Source: Trichoplax adhaerens (lineage: Eukaryota > Placozoa > Uniplacotomia > Trichoplacea > Trichoplacidae). Taken from it: a stretch of 64,000 bases of DNA. This document shows, piece by piece, positions 46,001-56,937 of the stretch; position 1 is the first letter of the stretch, and each line of letters starts with the position of its first letter. The translations under genes and the position numbers were made by a program. The stretch covers positions 10,373,064-10,437,063 of the forward strand of contig NW_002060943.1 in assembly GCF_000150275.1 (NCBI RefSeq). The letters are read 5' to 3'. The notes beneath the pieces are model-generated. The model was given only the letters and a program-made list of their open reading frames with translations. It was not told the origin of the DNA and ran no database searches.

Positions 46001-46803
46001 TACACTGTAGTGCACTAATTTTTTTTTTGAAGAGGTTAGAAAAAGGTTTATATTATGCAGTGTATATTATTAGACATGTCACTATGAGAGTTTTTCAGAA
46101 ATTCATATTTGGCATATCACGAATCTATGAATAAATATGTGAACACTGTACGGTACTAGTGCAGTATAAATGGGAGTAGAGAATTGGAAGAAACTCTTTC
46201 ACCATTTTGCATTGTTTACAAGTTTTACAGTACACTGAATAGTACCAGGTAGTACGGTGCCCAATTCAAGGACACGTATTTAGCTCGATATACGGTAGAA
46301 TTGCATTTGATTTTAAAATTTTACAGGGAAATACAGTAAATTATTCCACTAGCGAATTACGGGTATTCGTAAGCAAGCCTATTCCATTAAATATTGTAGT
46401 GTGTTATTAATTAAAGGGGCATTTATGTACAAAATTTGTGGACAATGTGGGATAAATATTGTTCAGTATAGGAGTAGTGATCTACAGTACAGTATTTACT
46501 GTGCAGTACAGAACGCACAATACAATGTACTGTATATATGTACTGTACAGGACGCACAGTACCCAACCAGATTTTACAAGTAGATATAATATTTTTGCTA
46601 GCTGCCATTACCAGTATTACTCCAAAGCTATTTCTAAATAAAATAATAGCATACAGATAATATATAAGATCTTTTAGTTTACTAACCTTAAACAGCCATT
46701 TATTATAAAATGTAAGGCAAATGGAAAATGTATAATACAAGATAATTAAAGCCAATGTCCTGCATATCAACACGGTGTCTTCTGGTGCGTTTGCAAGCAT
46801 CAT
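43005..46803 (-). CDS. SLC35C2: Solute carrier 35 member C2 (Golgi nucleotide-sugar-type carrier)
   Basis: SLC35C2 belongs to the drug/metabolite transporter superfamily, sits in early Golgi membranes and is linked to GDP-fucose supply for Notch fucosylation. Nine exons: 46803-46687, 45044-44894, 44672-44609, 44338-44266, 43927-43832, 43754-43682, 43599-43516, 43397-43222 and 43142-43005. The sum is 972 bases, 323 residues, against 365 in human. Matching stretches include LTFYNKWLFK, GFHFPL, ALDIGLSNWSFLFITVSLYT, LLLFTYQSTDFN, NPIDLMFHLQP, LTLSISGIFKEICTL and GISLHVYMK. About ten hydrophobic segments are expected. The C-terminus stops soon after the last helix; the human acidic tail is missing or lies on an unseen exon, since the final codons (Leu-Ser-Lys-stop) overlap a GTAAGT. 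Intron 1 is 1.6 kb and holds the assembly gap and more pentamer repeat. Confidence 0.93.
45571..45592. mobile_element. Single arm of a short inverted-repeat element (MITE-like)
   Basis: These 22 bases are identical to the right arm of the hairpin element at 57422-57510. The match ends in TTGATCC, 35 bases before the run of Ns. The other arm may lie in the gap, which would explain why the assembler failed here. Confidence 0.55.
45628..45738. other. Assembly gap (111 Ns)
   Basis: A run of undetermined bases lies inside SLC35C2 intron 1, with one more N at 45758. It does not interrupt any exon of the model. Two apparent open frames across it are artefacts of translating N. Confidence 0.99.
45895..46565. 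repeat. Pentamer repeat groups inside SLC35C2 intron 1
   Basis: Three groups at about 45895-46015, 46145-46255 and 46480-46560 contain TACTG/CAGTA blocks and GTACGGTAC variants, separated by ordinary AT-rich DNA. They lie 0.2-0.9 kb downstream of the SLC35C2 start codon, so here the repeat extends to the transcribed side of the promoter. An open frame running from the real first exon into these repeats (46423-46803) is genuine only for 46803-46687. Confidence 0.8.
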
Positions 46804-47670
46804 GGCGTGAAATAAAATTATTATCCTTCAAAGCCAGATTGCACTCTGTATGGTGTGCTTTTAAAATTCTTGAATAATTCTGGATGGAGAAGTGTATGTA
46901 AGATGTACATACGAGTATATATTGTTGAGTACGATAGGGTCTTGTTAAATTATCCGCTTCAAATTAGTCGCATCTGTAAACGTATCTGATGGGCTATGAC
47001 TACTGCTTTAGTCCAATGCCACTCACTCCGTTATATACGGTACTCTTACTGCATGCATCCATCCAGTAAGTCGAGGTACGGCGAATCGAAGATGCCTTGA
47101 TACATAGTAATTTTACTGCACTATATCCGACATGAGATAAAAGCGAGCTGTGTGGTTTCATATCAGATCCGGTTTTCTGTTATCGTATACAGTACAGTAC
47201 TGTACAGTACAGTACACTACTAGGCCTACTGTACAGTACAGTAAGCCCAAAGTCTCTTGGGATACTGTACAGTACAATGTACAGTACTGTGAGTTTTTTA
47301 TTGTTCAGATGTACAGTACATTGTACTGTACACCTAAACAGAACGTCATCAGAAGTTGCAGAATCTAGTTGTGCAGCTGCTGTACACTGTACAGTGTACA
47401 GTACACAGTACACAGTACTGTACTGTACGTACACACTGTACACTGTACAGTGTACAGTACAGTACTGTACTTACAGGTCAGATCTACTACAGTACAGTAC
47501 AGTACAGTACAGTACTGTACGCTACAGTGTAGTCCCTGGTACGGTATGGGGTACTGTATGCAGTACTTTATATACTGTACACTGTACAGTACTACAGTAT
47601 AAATGTTTTAGTTGAAATTTCTAGGACAGTAGTCTGTGACTGTAAGTTCACTGGAAAGATAGAGCTCGAA
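46804..47670. promoter_or_regulatory. Head-to-head promoter interval of SLC35C2 and MGLL
   Basis: Start codons of SLC35C2 (minus, 46803) and MGLL (plus, 47671) are 867 bases apart. The half next to SLC35C2 (46804-47180) is largely unique sequence; the half next to MGLL is pentamer repeat. The asymmetry suggests the repeat belongs more closely to the MGLL side here. Confidence 0.65.
47185..47602. repeat. Longest TACTG/CAGTA pentamer repeat cluster, 5' of MGLL
   Basis: The cluster ends about 70 bases before the MGLL ATG. It holds the longest near-pure arrays of the window: 47376-47470 with alternating GTACA/TGTAC blocks, and 47485-47525 with seven or so CAGTA units in line. Four long open frames cross it on both strands (47150-47368, 47180-47443, 47277-47615, 47369-47602). 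All encode repetitive Tyr/Cys/Thr/Val strings, because neither pentamer creates a stop in most frames. None is a gene. Confidence 0.92.
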
Positions 47671-50594
47671 ATGACGACCTCCGCATTTGACGCAATAAAT
47701 GGCTTGGAACAGATTAATAATTCAGGGTCACCAGAGGGGATTGTAGAATATAAATTAAAAAGCGTCTTCAAAAATTATTCCCTTTATGCAAGACACTGGC
47801 CTGTAGCATCCCCGAAGTTAGTACCTACTGTGCTGAAAAAATATTTATTTAATTTAAATAATTAATTAATTCTACTGGTCCGATCTTGTTATTTTAGTGT
47901 TAGTTTTAGTGCTGTGCAGTCATGGAAACTGAATACAAACTGCGATTACATCGTCGCTTTCTCGGCGCTTTACTTGTAGATGAATGCGTAGTATTTATTA
48001 ATGAACTACACGCGTGTTAGTAGAATATCTTGCTCATGATACTTCACATACATGTACTGTTATTATAGTACTTTTATCATCGTTAACGACTAGCTACTGA
48101 TGTTACGTTTGTTGTACAGTACAGTACAGTACTCAAGAGCCACTTCCAGTCTCTCCTCTCTTAGTAGTCCTTGGCTATACTTAATGAATTCATTTTAGTA
48201 TGTGCCACTATTACGGCTATTTAAAACTTAAATTTTAGCTTTAAAACAACAGTTGGAGCAAGTAAAACATGAATTTACCAAACTGAATACTATCCATTAA
48301 TAACAGATTAGCGAATCCATATGTCCTGATTTGTGTAATCATACATATGGGCGTATGTAATCATGCAAACTAGCATATACGAGTATTAATCAGCTCCTTA
48401 CCTAATAATACTACATGTAAATTATATCAACTTCGTTAAATGATCCTATAATTTTTCTATGAATTATTCAACGAATACGCGCACAAATTAAGTGGTAAAA
48501 TATTTCCATTACAGATGTAAATAGTGTTACACGTAGTAAACCACCTCGCTATTAACTTACTGTATACAGCGGTACACGTAAATTCGTACAGTACTGTATT
48601 TCAGCCAAAGTGCTATAATTCATACTAACTCAGTATTTATAGCTTCGCATTGTTTTAAGAACCACTGCAAAACATTACAATTTACTTGCATCTATTCTAA
48701 ACGGTAGTGGTAACTTTTCGAAAGATTAGCACGGTCGATCAATAAGCTCATTTTTTCTTATACTACAGCATAATACTAAAATTGGCGATTAAATACTGTA
48801 CTCCAGCTATTAGTATGCATGCAACCCTGATATTCTAGCTGATATCGTTGATTGATGATAGCGACCAAACTTATTTGTCCGAGGTTGACACTTCTATATA
48901 ATCTCATAAAATCCTTTCAGTTTCTTATACCATATACTCGTATATACATATTTTGTATTTTAATAATTTCTTTTGGTTCTCTACTAACGTAATACTGTAG
49001 AGCTATTGCTATCATCATTCATGGTGCCGGAGAACACTGTGGCAGATACGATGAGATGGCAAGTCTTTTGAATAAGGAATCCATATATGCCTTTGCAAAT
49101 GATCACAGTTAGTTACAACGATCACGTTTCAAGAAGCATTTCTTAACTAAAAATTCATGTCACTTCACTTAACATACTAATATTCTGAATTGTAAGACTT
49201 GACATATAATATTAAATATTGATTTCTCTAGTTGGTCACGGTCGGAGCGATGGAGAAAAATTATGTTTGGATAAATTTGAAACTTATACTGATGACTGCC
49301 ATAAACATTTACTACTTGTTCAAGAAAGATTCCCTGATTTAAAAGTATTTTGCATTGGTCACTCGCTGGTATGACTTCGATTAATATTAGTACAAAAAAT
49401 TAATGTTAATAGACTTGTATCAAAATAATTCTATGAAATTCACGCAGATCACTGAATTAGGTATAATCGGAACTTATTATAGTTATAGCATGGTTCGTTA
49501 AGTTTCTGTAACTTTGATGACAATACATAGTAGCATTGTGAAAGTTACTATATATAGAAAAGAGAAAGTACAAGTATTTTATGCGCACGATTACATACAT
49601 CTCCGCCCTTACTTTGATTGTGTTCTTCTAATGCATAACCTACTTTGCTGTAAAATTATATAAAGCATTGCTGTATACATATTATGAACTCACTGTAGAC
49701 TACTTGATATTTTCGCTTACACGTCACCAGGGAGGATTAATTGCCGTAGATCTTGCTGTTAAAATACCGAAAGCTTTCGCTGGAGTCGTACTTATTTCTC
49801 CATGCCTTGCGATCGCCCCCGAAGCTGCTTCTTTCTTCACTGTAGGGCACTCGAAATTATGTTAATAATTTATGATCAAAAATATCAAATTAGATATGAT
49901 ACTACTCCTAAATTCTGATGTGTATAATTAATACTCATATTTAGATAATGGCCATGAAAGTGATATCATTTTTCCTACCAAAAATGCAAATAAATCGAAT
50001 AGATGCAAAGTTTGTGTCCCGGGATGAAAAGGAGGTAACATCCTTGAAGTTAATTTTAACTTTAGATGGTTAAAGTTTTCCTTCAGTATTATGAAAAATT
50101 ATCTTAGCACGACTAAATTTATGTCAACATGCGGCAGGTAGAATCATACAACACTGATCCTTTAGTGTGGCATGGTGGTCTTAGAGCGCATTTTTGTAAG
50201 GAGGTGTATGATGCCGTTTGCAAAATTACCAAAATAAGCAAGAGTATCGAATGGCCTTACCTTGTCATGCATGGTGACCAAGACAAATTATGTGAAATTA
50301 GTGGATCTGAAAGCTTTCATAATGCAGCCCGCAGCAGTGATAAAACATACAAGGTAAAAATTTTTAATACTTATACAAACCTTTGTAAGTTAGCTAGTCA
50401 TTGGCATGGTGATTGCTAACTAATTACAACGAACAATTTACAGATTGATCAGTGATATTATCTTAATATGGTATTTCTTTTCACTGACGTAGAGATATGA
50501 GGGATTTTATCATGCATTGCATAAAGAACCGGTAGATAGTCGCAAAATTATTTTTGAAGACTTGCTGAAATGGATCAACGATAGAATGGATTAA
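47671..50594 (+). CDS. MGLL: Monoglyceride lipase (alpha/beta hydrolase)
   Basis: MGLL hydrolyses monoacylglycerols, including 2-arachidonoylglycerol, to glycerol and fatty acid at membranes. Seven exons: 47671-47816, 49001-49107, 49232-49368, 49731-49841, 49945-50034, 50138-50353 and 50493-50594. The sum is 909 bases, 302 residues, against 303 in human. The oxyanion-loop motif HGAGEH is present. The nucleophile is Ser129 in GHSLGG (codons split by intron 3 between L and G), the acid is Asp246 in HGDQDKL and the base is His276 in FYHALHKE. All three are offset by exactly seven from human Ser122, Asp239 and His269. The cap region is more divergent. The N-terminal 20 residues are unlike human, but the ATG is the first in frame and sits right after the repeat cluster. 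AATAAA is at 50683-50688. Confidence 0.96.
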
Positions 50595-51635
50595 CCTTTG
50601 GTTAAAGGGCTACAGATATGCAAGAATTCGTTGGATACTTGTCTAACTATTAAATTATCGCAACTGGCCTTAGTACATTAATAATAAATCTCTAATGTTA
50701 CGTGATAGCTCTTGGTTATAGCATATACTTTACAGTAAATTATTTGCTAGCTACTGTAAGGTAGGGTTGGTAACTTTTTGTATGTAGTGTTTTATAAATT
50801 AGGACAAAAGTTACTACTGAGTATCTTGGGCGAAGCTTTTTTTTCATTCTTGTGTATCATGTCGACATTTTCATTAGAATTGTTATTTATGTTATATTCA
50901 ATATATTTAATATGAAGTAGTTAAAGGATGCGCTTGAGTTTAGTTGAACTATATTAATGATGACGTCCATGTATTGAGGTTAACCAAAAATAAGTGCATA
51001 AGTTACGGTATAATTAAAAAATTAACAGTAAACACGGTACGGTGTATACTGTAAGGTGTATTGAGATATGTTATGATCACAAAAGTATATAATAAGCGAT
51101 ACCAGTGGATTACAGAGTCATTTAGTAAATTGTAGAAATATACTACTGTTAGACGAGTATTAAGTCAATTTCACAATATTAAAGTGAATATAGTGACTTA
51201 ATAAAACGTCTCCATTCTTCGATAACCATTTAGTTAGTGATAATATTGCATGAGAGCAAGAAAACAAATTTGCAACTAAGTATATGTGCATACGTACTTA
51301 TCTATGAAGTTTCTAAATGAGAAAGCTTTTATTAATTTTGTGACTGTAGCGAGTACCTAGGTTATCATATCCTTTGCAATATGATGATACAAACTTAAAA
51401 CATTTTAACAATGGTTTAATCTTGTCGTAAATATCTTTAGATTCCAGAAAAACTATAATATTAGATGTAATGCTAAGCATGTATATCAACAGATAAGAAT
51501 ATCTTCCTTTTCCACTAAAACTTTCATACAGTATTACTCCAATTTAGTATTTGGAACAAAAATAGGTTGTCAAGGTACATATTTAAGCTAAATGTAAGTA
51601 TAATAGAATATCATTTAATATTGTAAACTATAAAA
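50595..51635. other. Tail-to-tail interval MGLL/SLC38A7
   Basis: About 1 kb holding the MGLL polyadenylation signal (50683-50688) and presumably the SLC38A7 3' UTR. No gene and no dense pentamer cluster; only isolated TACGGTAC-like variants occur near 51035. Confidence 0.6.
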
Positions 51636-54559
51636 TTATGAACTGAAGTCATAAATCGCCTTGGTTGTAGCCATTCCAAATAAAAATATCCCTAATATGG
51701 CTAGAAACGAGCCATAGCAAATACATGCAACATGATATTTTCTATTAAAGTTATAACGTAGCCCAATTAAGCAGAAACCTAAAATTAATAAGCAATAATG
51801 ACATTAGTGTTAGCTAAACAAAACTGTATTCTAAAATAACCAAAGCATCCATATTGCGAGTCGACTATAAATTTTTATTATTCTACTTTTAGCATGCGTA
51901 TTGTTAGATTTTGCTACCTGGAAAAACAAATATAAAGAGTGCTGCAAAGCCTCCAGCTAAAGCGATAATATCTCCAACGTTTGGTACGAATAACGATAAA
52001 CTAAGTGTGACCACAAACCAACTTAATGTCTGTATAATAAGACGGGATTTCTTGTGAATTTTGGCACTTTCATCATTCAAGTTTCTAAAATTAAGCCATA
52101 ATTCTTCGACTACCTGTCTATAGAGATCAGTTTAAAATATTACTCTTGCAATATTGAAGATATAAGTGAAAACACGAACACGCTAATTATGAATTATTAT
52201 ATTATGATAACTACAGTACATTTTATCTATCTTCACCTTGCACAGAAATGTAGCACAGGATATGAAGTTACCATATTGATTGAGATCATGATTCGTGAAA
52301 TAGTGACCAGAATATTACTTGAACCATAATTTAAAAGAATGTCACTGTTGACGGAATTTCCGAAAGACATGTAGCCAAAAGATCCAGTGATGCTATATAC
52401 AACAATACAAACTAGCATTGCTATGATAATAACTAAATTAAATCGCTTAATAGAGCGATCTCTTAATTTCTCATAGGATGGAATGGAGGAAATATGACAC
52501 TAGAAAAGGGCAGAAATGATTAAAATTTATAAATAAATCCTTACAATAATTCGTCATTAGTGATTTATAAAACATGGTACTACATGTACGGAACGTGTAT
52601 GATAAGGTACAGGATAATAATGAAGTAACTGATATATTATTGGCCTAGATCGTATATCAGTACGTCAATTTACGTGAAATCCGAAGCAAATTGTTGAGAA
52701 AGCACTAGCAATTTGAGACCAATTCGAAATGCGGCTACAAAATAAATAAATAAGTTTAGTTATTTTATTACTTGACAAAAGAGTATTTTTCGATCAATAA
52801 TTGAGCAAATTTTTCATCTTTTGGAGTATACGAGTATTTAAAGTCAGTCAATGACATCAACTGAATTTATTTCTATACTTTAAAGTTCATTCCAAGTAAC
52901 AACATCGCAGCGAATAATGATTATTGCAGCAATACCTGTAATTCATGTATATTAACTATGTTATAATCAATTATGGTACGTACGTTTAACTATGGTATTT
53001 AATGATATATCGTAACATTTGTTTAGATTGAATGTATATAAGATGACTAATTATACACAATGTACAGCTTCAGTATTGGTTAGGGGTTAGAATAAATTAG
53101 TCACTTTTCTATTGCTTTAACTCGCTTAATGAAGTTACGAGTGACCAAATTTCTTGCGTGAATAATAACAGATACCTCTGATATATTGGCCTTTTATGAT
53201 AATCGTTAATAAAGAATTCAATCATGACGACTATTGCGACGTTTATAACCGCTACGGTCCCTAAAATACTATTGGCGAAAAGATAAATAGATTTCATTTA
53301 GTTCTACTAATTACTAGCATAGTAAAATAACCAACGCGATTATTGAATAAACGAGAAGGAATTGTTAATTTAGCAATAAATGCTCTAGATACAGTACATT
53401 AAAGGATACCGTAATATTTAACCTACACCGCTAGTGTCGCACATCATTGCAAAAAGTTAATCGATGTTTTCTTAATCAAAAGAATTAAAAAGATTTATAT
53501 TAATTGGCATACCTACTGTATCGAAGACTTCCAATATTCTTAAGCAATGATAAAGGCAAGATAAATAAAGTCGATGTAATACTCATAACAAATTTGCGAT
53601 TAGTATACCATTGATGCTGTTGTCCAGTAATACCTATTATTACTGTAAATATATAAATTATAGAATACTCTTTATGGCTACTTGCTTAGAGTATATATAG
53701 GAAATTTTAATTAGCAACTATAGCTATAACTATTTGCGTATAAGAAGTTGAATAATTGATTTTAAAAAAGTATAGAATAATATGCAAAATGGTATCATAG
53801 AACTTACTCTCATCGGATTGATCTCCAATGATAACTAGATACGTAATGCAAGTGCTTAAAGAGAATAAAATCAGTAGTACTTCAGAGATAATCTTTACTT
53901 TCGTGCCCAAAATAGAGCTGACTGCACTTTGGTATGAGTAAGATGTCTTTTTTTTATCTACACAATATGCCAATATTAGATGTGTGCTGCTAATAAAAGG
54001 GATAAGGACCTATAGTTGCATAAATAATGTCCGTAAATAAGATCAGAACTATCAACAACTAAACGTCCTGATTTCGAATGTAATATCTAAATTGGTTTCT
54101 TAAATGTTAACGCACTTACAGTTAGATTTTATTTATCGCAATTTATATCGTCACATCTCTCGTAAAAATAGATTAAATGATAATTACCAATTGTATTAAG
54201 ATTCCGCCAATAATGCCACCAACTGAGCCAAAAGTTGAAGGGAAGTTTAATAAACCAGCACCCAAGCATATATTCACAATTATGGATACGGCTCCAATTA
54301 TTGTTATGTCGTCACTAGATGTGCAACAGTAATTACCTATCCCATTGGTATGTTGCTTATCCTCGTCGTTTTCTGTTTCAGTAAGTAATCTTTTGTGTTC
54401 TTGCTTTGATTTTAATATTGTAGTATTGGACGCTTCCTCTACGCTATTCAAGTGATTCTGTTGTCCATTATCCTTAGCAGTATCGCAAGGTAGATGCGAT
54501 ATTTGTAATCGCATTTCTATATTGCAGTTGGTATTAACGTTTGTGTTCGATCTATGCAT
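51636..54559 (-). CDS. SLC38A7: Sodium-coupled neutral amino acid transporter, SLC38A7/A8 type
   Basis: SLC38 proteins are amino-acid transporters with eleven membrane helices; SLC38A7 works in the lysosomal membrane, exporting glutamine and asparagine. Eight exons: 54559-54188, 54009-53808, 53642-53513, 53268-53176, 52734-52674, 52499-52237, 52117-51918 and 51778-51636. The sum is 1464 bases, 487 residues, against 462 in human SLC38A7. After a polar cytosolic N-terminus of about 95 residues come the signature VNICLGAGLLNFPSTFG, then TYLVIIGDQ, FILPLSLLKNIG, STICFGF, CHISSIP, MVTSYPVLHFCAR, the last helices FIFVFPG and the end helix. I chose ATG 54559; the frame extends five codons upstream to a GTG only. 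Assignment to A7 rather than its close relative A8 is by overall similarity as I remember it. Confidence 0.9.
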
Positions 54560-56359
54560 GTTTTTGTCAGCCACTGTTGCAATGACTTAGTTCAATAAAA
54601 GCGCCTTAAGTCTGAAGGTTTGAGTTTTAAATTAAAAAATGGGTACAGCTTGATGCACAGTCTTTTTAGTATTTTTGCTACTGCAATTAAGGAAACAATT
54701 GCATTATTATAAAAAAAATTGCCTCACGGTCGTATTCGGGACAATGTTTATACTACCAGAAATAAATTACTTAAATTGTCAATGTCAAAAGTATAAGAAA
54801 CTTCGCTTAGGTAGGGAAACGAATCTTAATAGACTTTAAAATCACTACTACAGTACGCATATATAGTAATAGGCGTTAAGTTGATTAGAGAAAAGTTCAC
54901 ATTATTATAATAAGCAATTGCAAGGATTGCAAATTTATTGATTACAATGTATCATGGTACAATAGCTATGATAGATTATAAATAATCAGAGCAAACGCAG
55001 AATTAATATTAATCTTAAGAATTATTATGCGTATTAAATACTTATACAATTATGCATAGAAGTGCCGTTTGTTAATTAATAATTGTATTTAATTATCTAT
55101 AATAATTTTCTATTTTCTATTAGATTACATTCATATCATGCAATGTTGATGTAATATTATAAAGATAAATATTTGCATAGTAGTATAACTTTAAATTATT
55201 ATGATATGGTAATGCTTTAGCCAGAATCATATTCCATGAAATATTATCAAGGAAGTACATCCAATTTAATATTACAGTTTTCATTTCCATCGTAGGTCTT
55301 ATCTTTCGCTGTAATTGCTTAATTGGGTATACTCAAGTTGTATCCCACTTCTTGATATAAACAACGTATAATAAGTTTTCAGATTATGATATCGAAGACG
55401 TCTTTAGCTTTTATTAATTATAATTAATTATCGTATCGTATCTAGAAATGCTTCATTTATATACTGCCGACGCATTTTCGTAGTGCAATAACGCAATAAT
55501 CTACATCATTTGCATGTTAGTACTATAATCTTACCGCTTTAAAGTAAATTAGCTCTATACCCCATCTCCTTGTCGGTGGCCAGATCGTGACACATGATAT
55601 TATTTTACAATCCGATTATCAACAATGCAATAACATTCATACTTTACTGTAATACTGAGTTAAACGTAACATTATACTACAAATGACCATATTTCTATAT
55701 TCTATATTACAATATGACAAATGTTTGCGATATATTACGACATGCCACATAATCTATTAACTTAATATGTGTAGTTTCTTTTATACACGATAAAACCTGC
55801 CGCTAGTGCGTTAAGATATTTGCAGTACCTTACTAGTTAAGATAGTCAAACCTGGAATAATATCCAATTGTCCATTTTTGCAATCATAGTTAAGTACCCA
55901 GTCAACAGTGATCGATTTAGCCTATAATTAATAGAATTGCCATTCGATCAACTATATTCGAACTTACAGTTTAGTGTAACACATTGATGCTTTTAATAAC
56001 ACTAGCGTAATTGACTAAATGATATCAAAATTTGGTATCCTGTAAAATTCTCTACATATTGAATGGTGAGGGTTGTTATTTCTCTGGCTAGTAGAAGCTC
56101 CGAACAATGACACCGTAACACACTCATCCTAAAGGTGATTAAGAACTGCTTTATTAAGCTAGCTTAGCCTATTTATATTTTACACTTGCATATGCATAAC
56201 CCTTAGCATTTCTTATTACGCTACTCATCGCGATACCTGGCTGGTGTACCGTCTATAATTTGATAATCTACTGTGTACGCTATGCGTCAGCATTTAGTGT
56301 ATTTGCAGAGCTGATGAAAAATGCTCATGCGTTGCTCACTACTACGCTACTTTTTCACG

Positions 56360-56800
56360 TAGTGTACTGTACACTGAGTGTTGTACTGTACAGAGCACAG
56401 TACACTAAAACAACCAGCACTTACTGGTTACAGTCGTCTGTACACTGTACACTTGTACAGTTCAGTACGGCACAGTATAATCTCCTTTAAAATAAAATAA
56501 AATAAATAAAATAAAATAAAATAAAAATTTAAAATCTTTTACTGAGCCTAGACAGACAAAAAGATATCACCGAGTCCCTGTCTAGGCTCCATGGCCAATA
56601 CTGTACAGTGTACAGTACAACACAATACAGTATACAGTATAGTACTGTAATACAGTAATGTACAGTACTGTACTGTACAGTACTATACAGTACTGTACAG
56701 TACATTACGCTGATTAACTACAGTACTGTACTGTAAGTAATCGGGGTTATTATGGCTGGGCCTACCGTACTGTACAGTTCTCGTACAGTAAGGTATGTAA
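56360..56800. repeat. TACTG/CAGTA pentamer repeat cluster 5' of NPEPL1
   Basis: Two parts, 56360-56478 and 56598-56795, are separated by an AAATA microsatellite and a hairpin. The densest stretch, 56640-56705, alternates CAGTA and TACTG blocks with several TGTACA-centred inversions. The cluster ends about 140 bases upstream of the NPEPL1 ATG. Confidence 0.9.
56544..56589. repeat. Perfect 12-bp inverted repeat inside the NPEPL1 5' repeat cluster
   Basis: GAGCCTAGACAG at 56544-56555 is the exact reverse complement of CTGTCTAGGCTC at 56578-56589, with a 22-base loop. It is GC-richer than its surroundings and flanked on both sides by pentamer repeat. No known RNA class is recognised. Confidence 0.6.
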
Positions 56801-56937
56801 GAGACTTGTATCCATAGAGTTAAGAAAAAAATTCTATGCTTGTATCAGTAAATCCCAGATTTTCGGGACGCTTCCGGGTGGAATATCTGCGTATAATCTA
56901 ATAAGTGTGTAAGCGTTCCTTGAAACGAAAGCTGGAG

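Larger units (their letters stand above)
54560..56937. other. Head-to-head interval SLC38A7/NPEPL1
   Basis: The longest of the four head-to-head intervals (2.4 kb). The 1.7 kb next to SLC38A7 is AT-rich unique sequence without a recognisable gene. Pentamer repeats, an AAATA simple repeat (about 56490-56525) and a 12-bp hairpin fill the 570 bases next to NPEPL1. Confidence 0.6.

Noticed and set aside
47185-47602. Steroid-receptor-type response elements
   Set aside because: TGTAC half-sites resemble such elements superficially, but they are contiguous repeats without the fixed three-base spacing, and nothing else supports receptor binding.
47150-47615. Four long overlapping open frames on both strands
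   Set aside because: They are the pentamer repeat translated. A 5-base unit cycles through all frames giving Tyr-Cys-Thr-Val-type strings without stops, so length is no evidence of coding.
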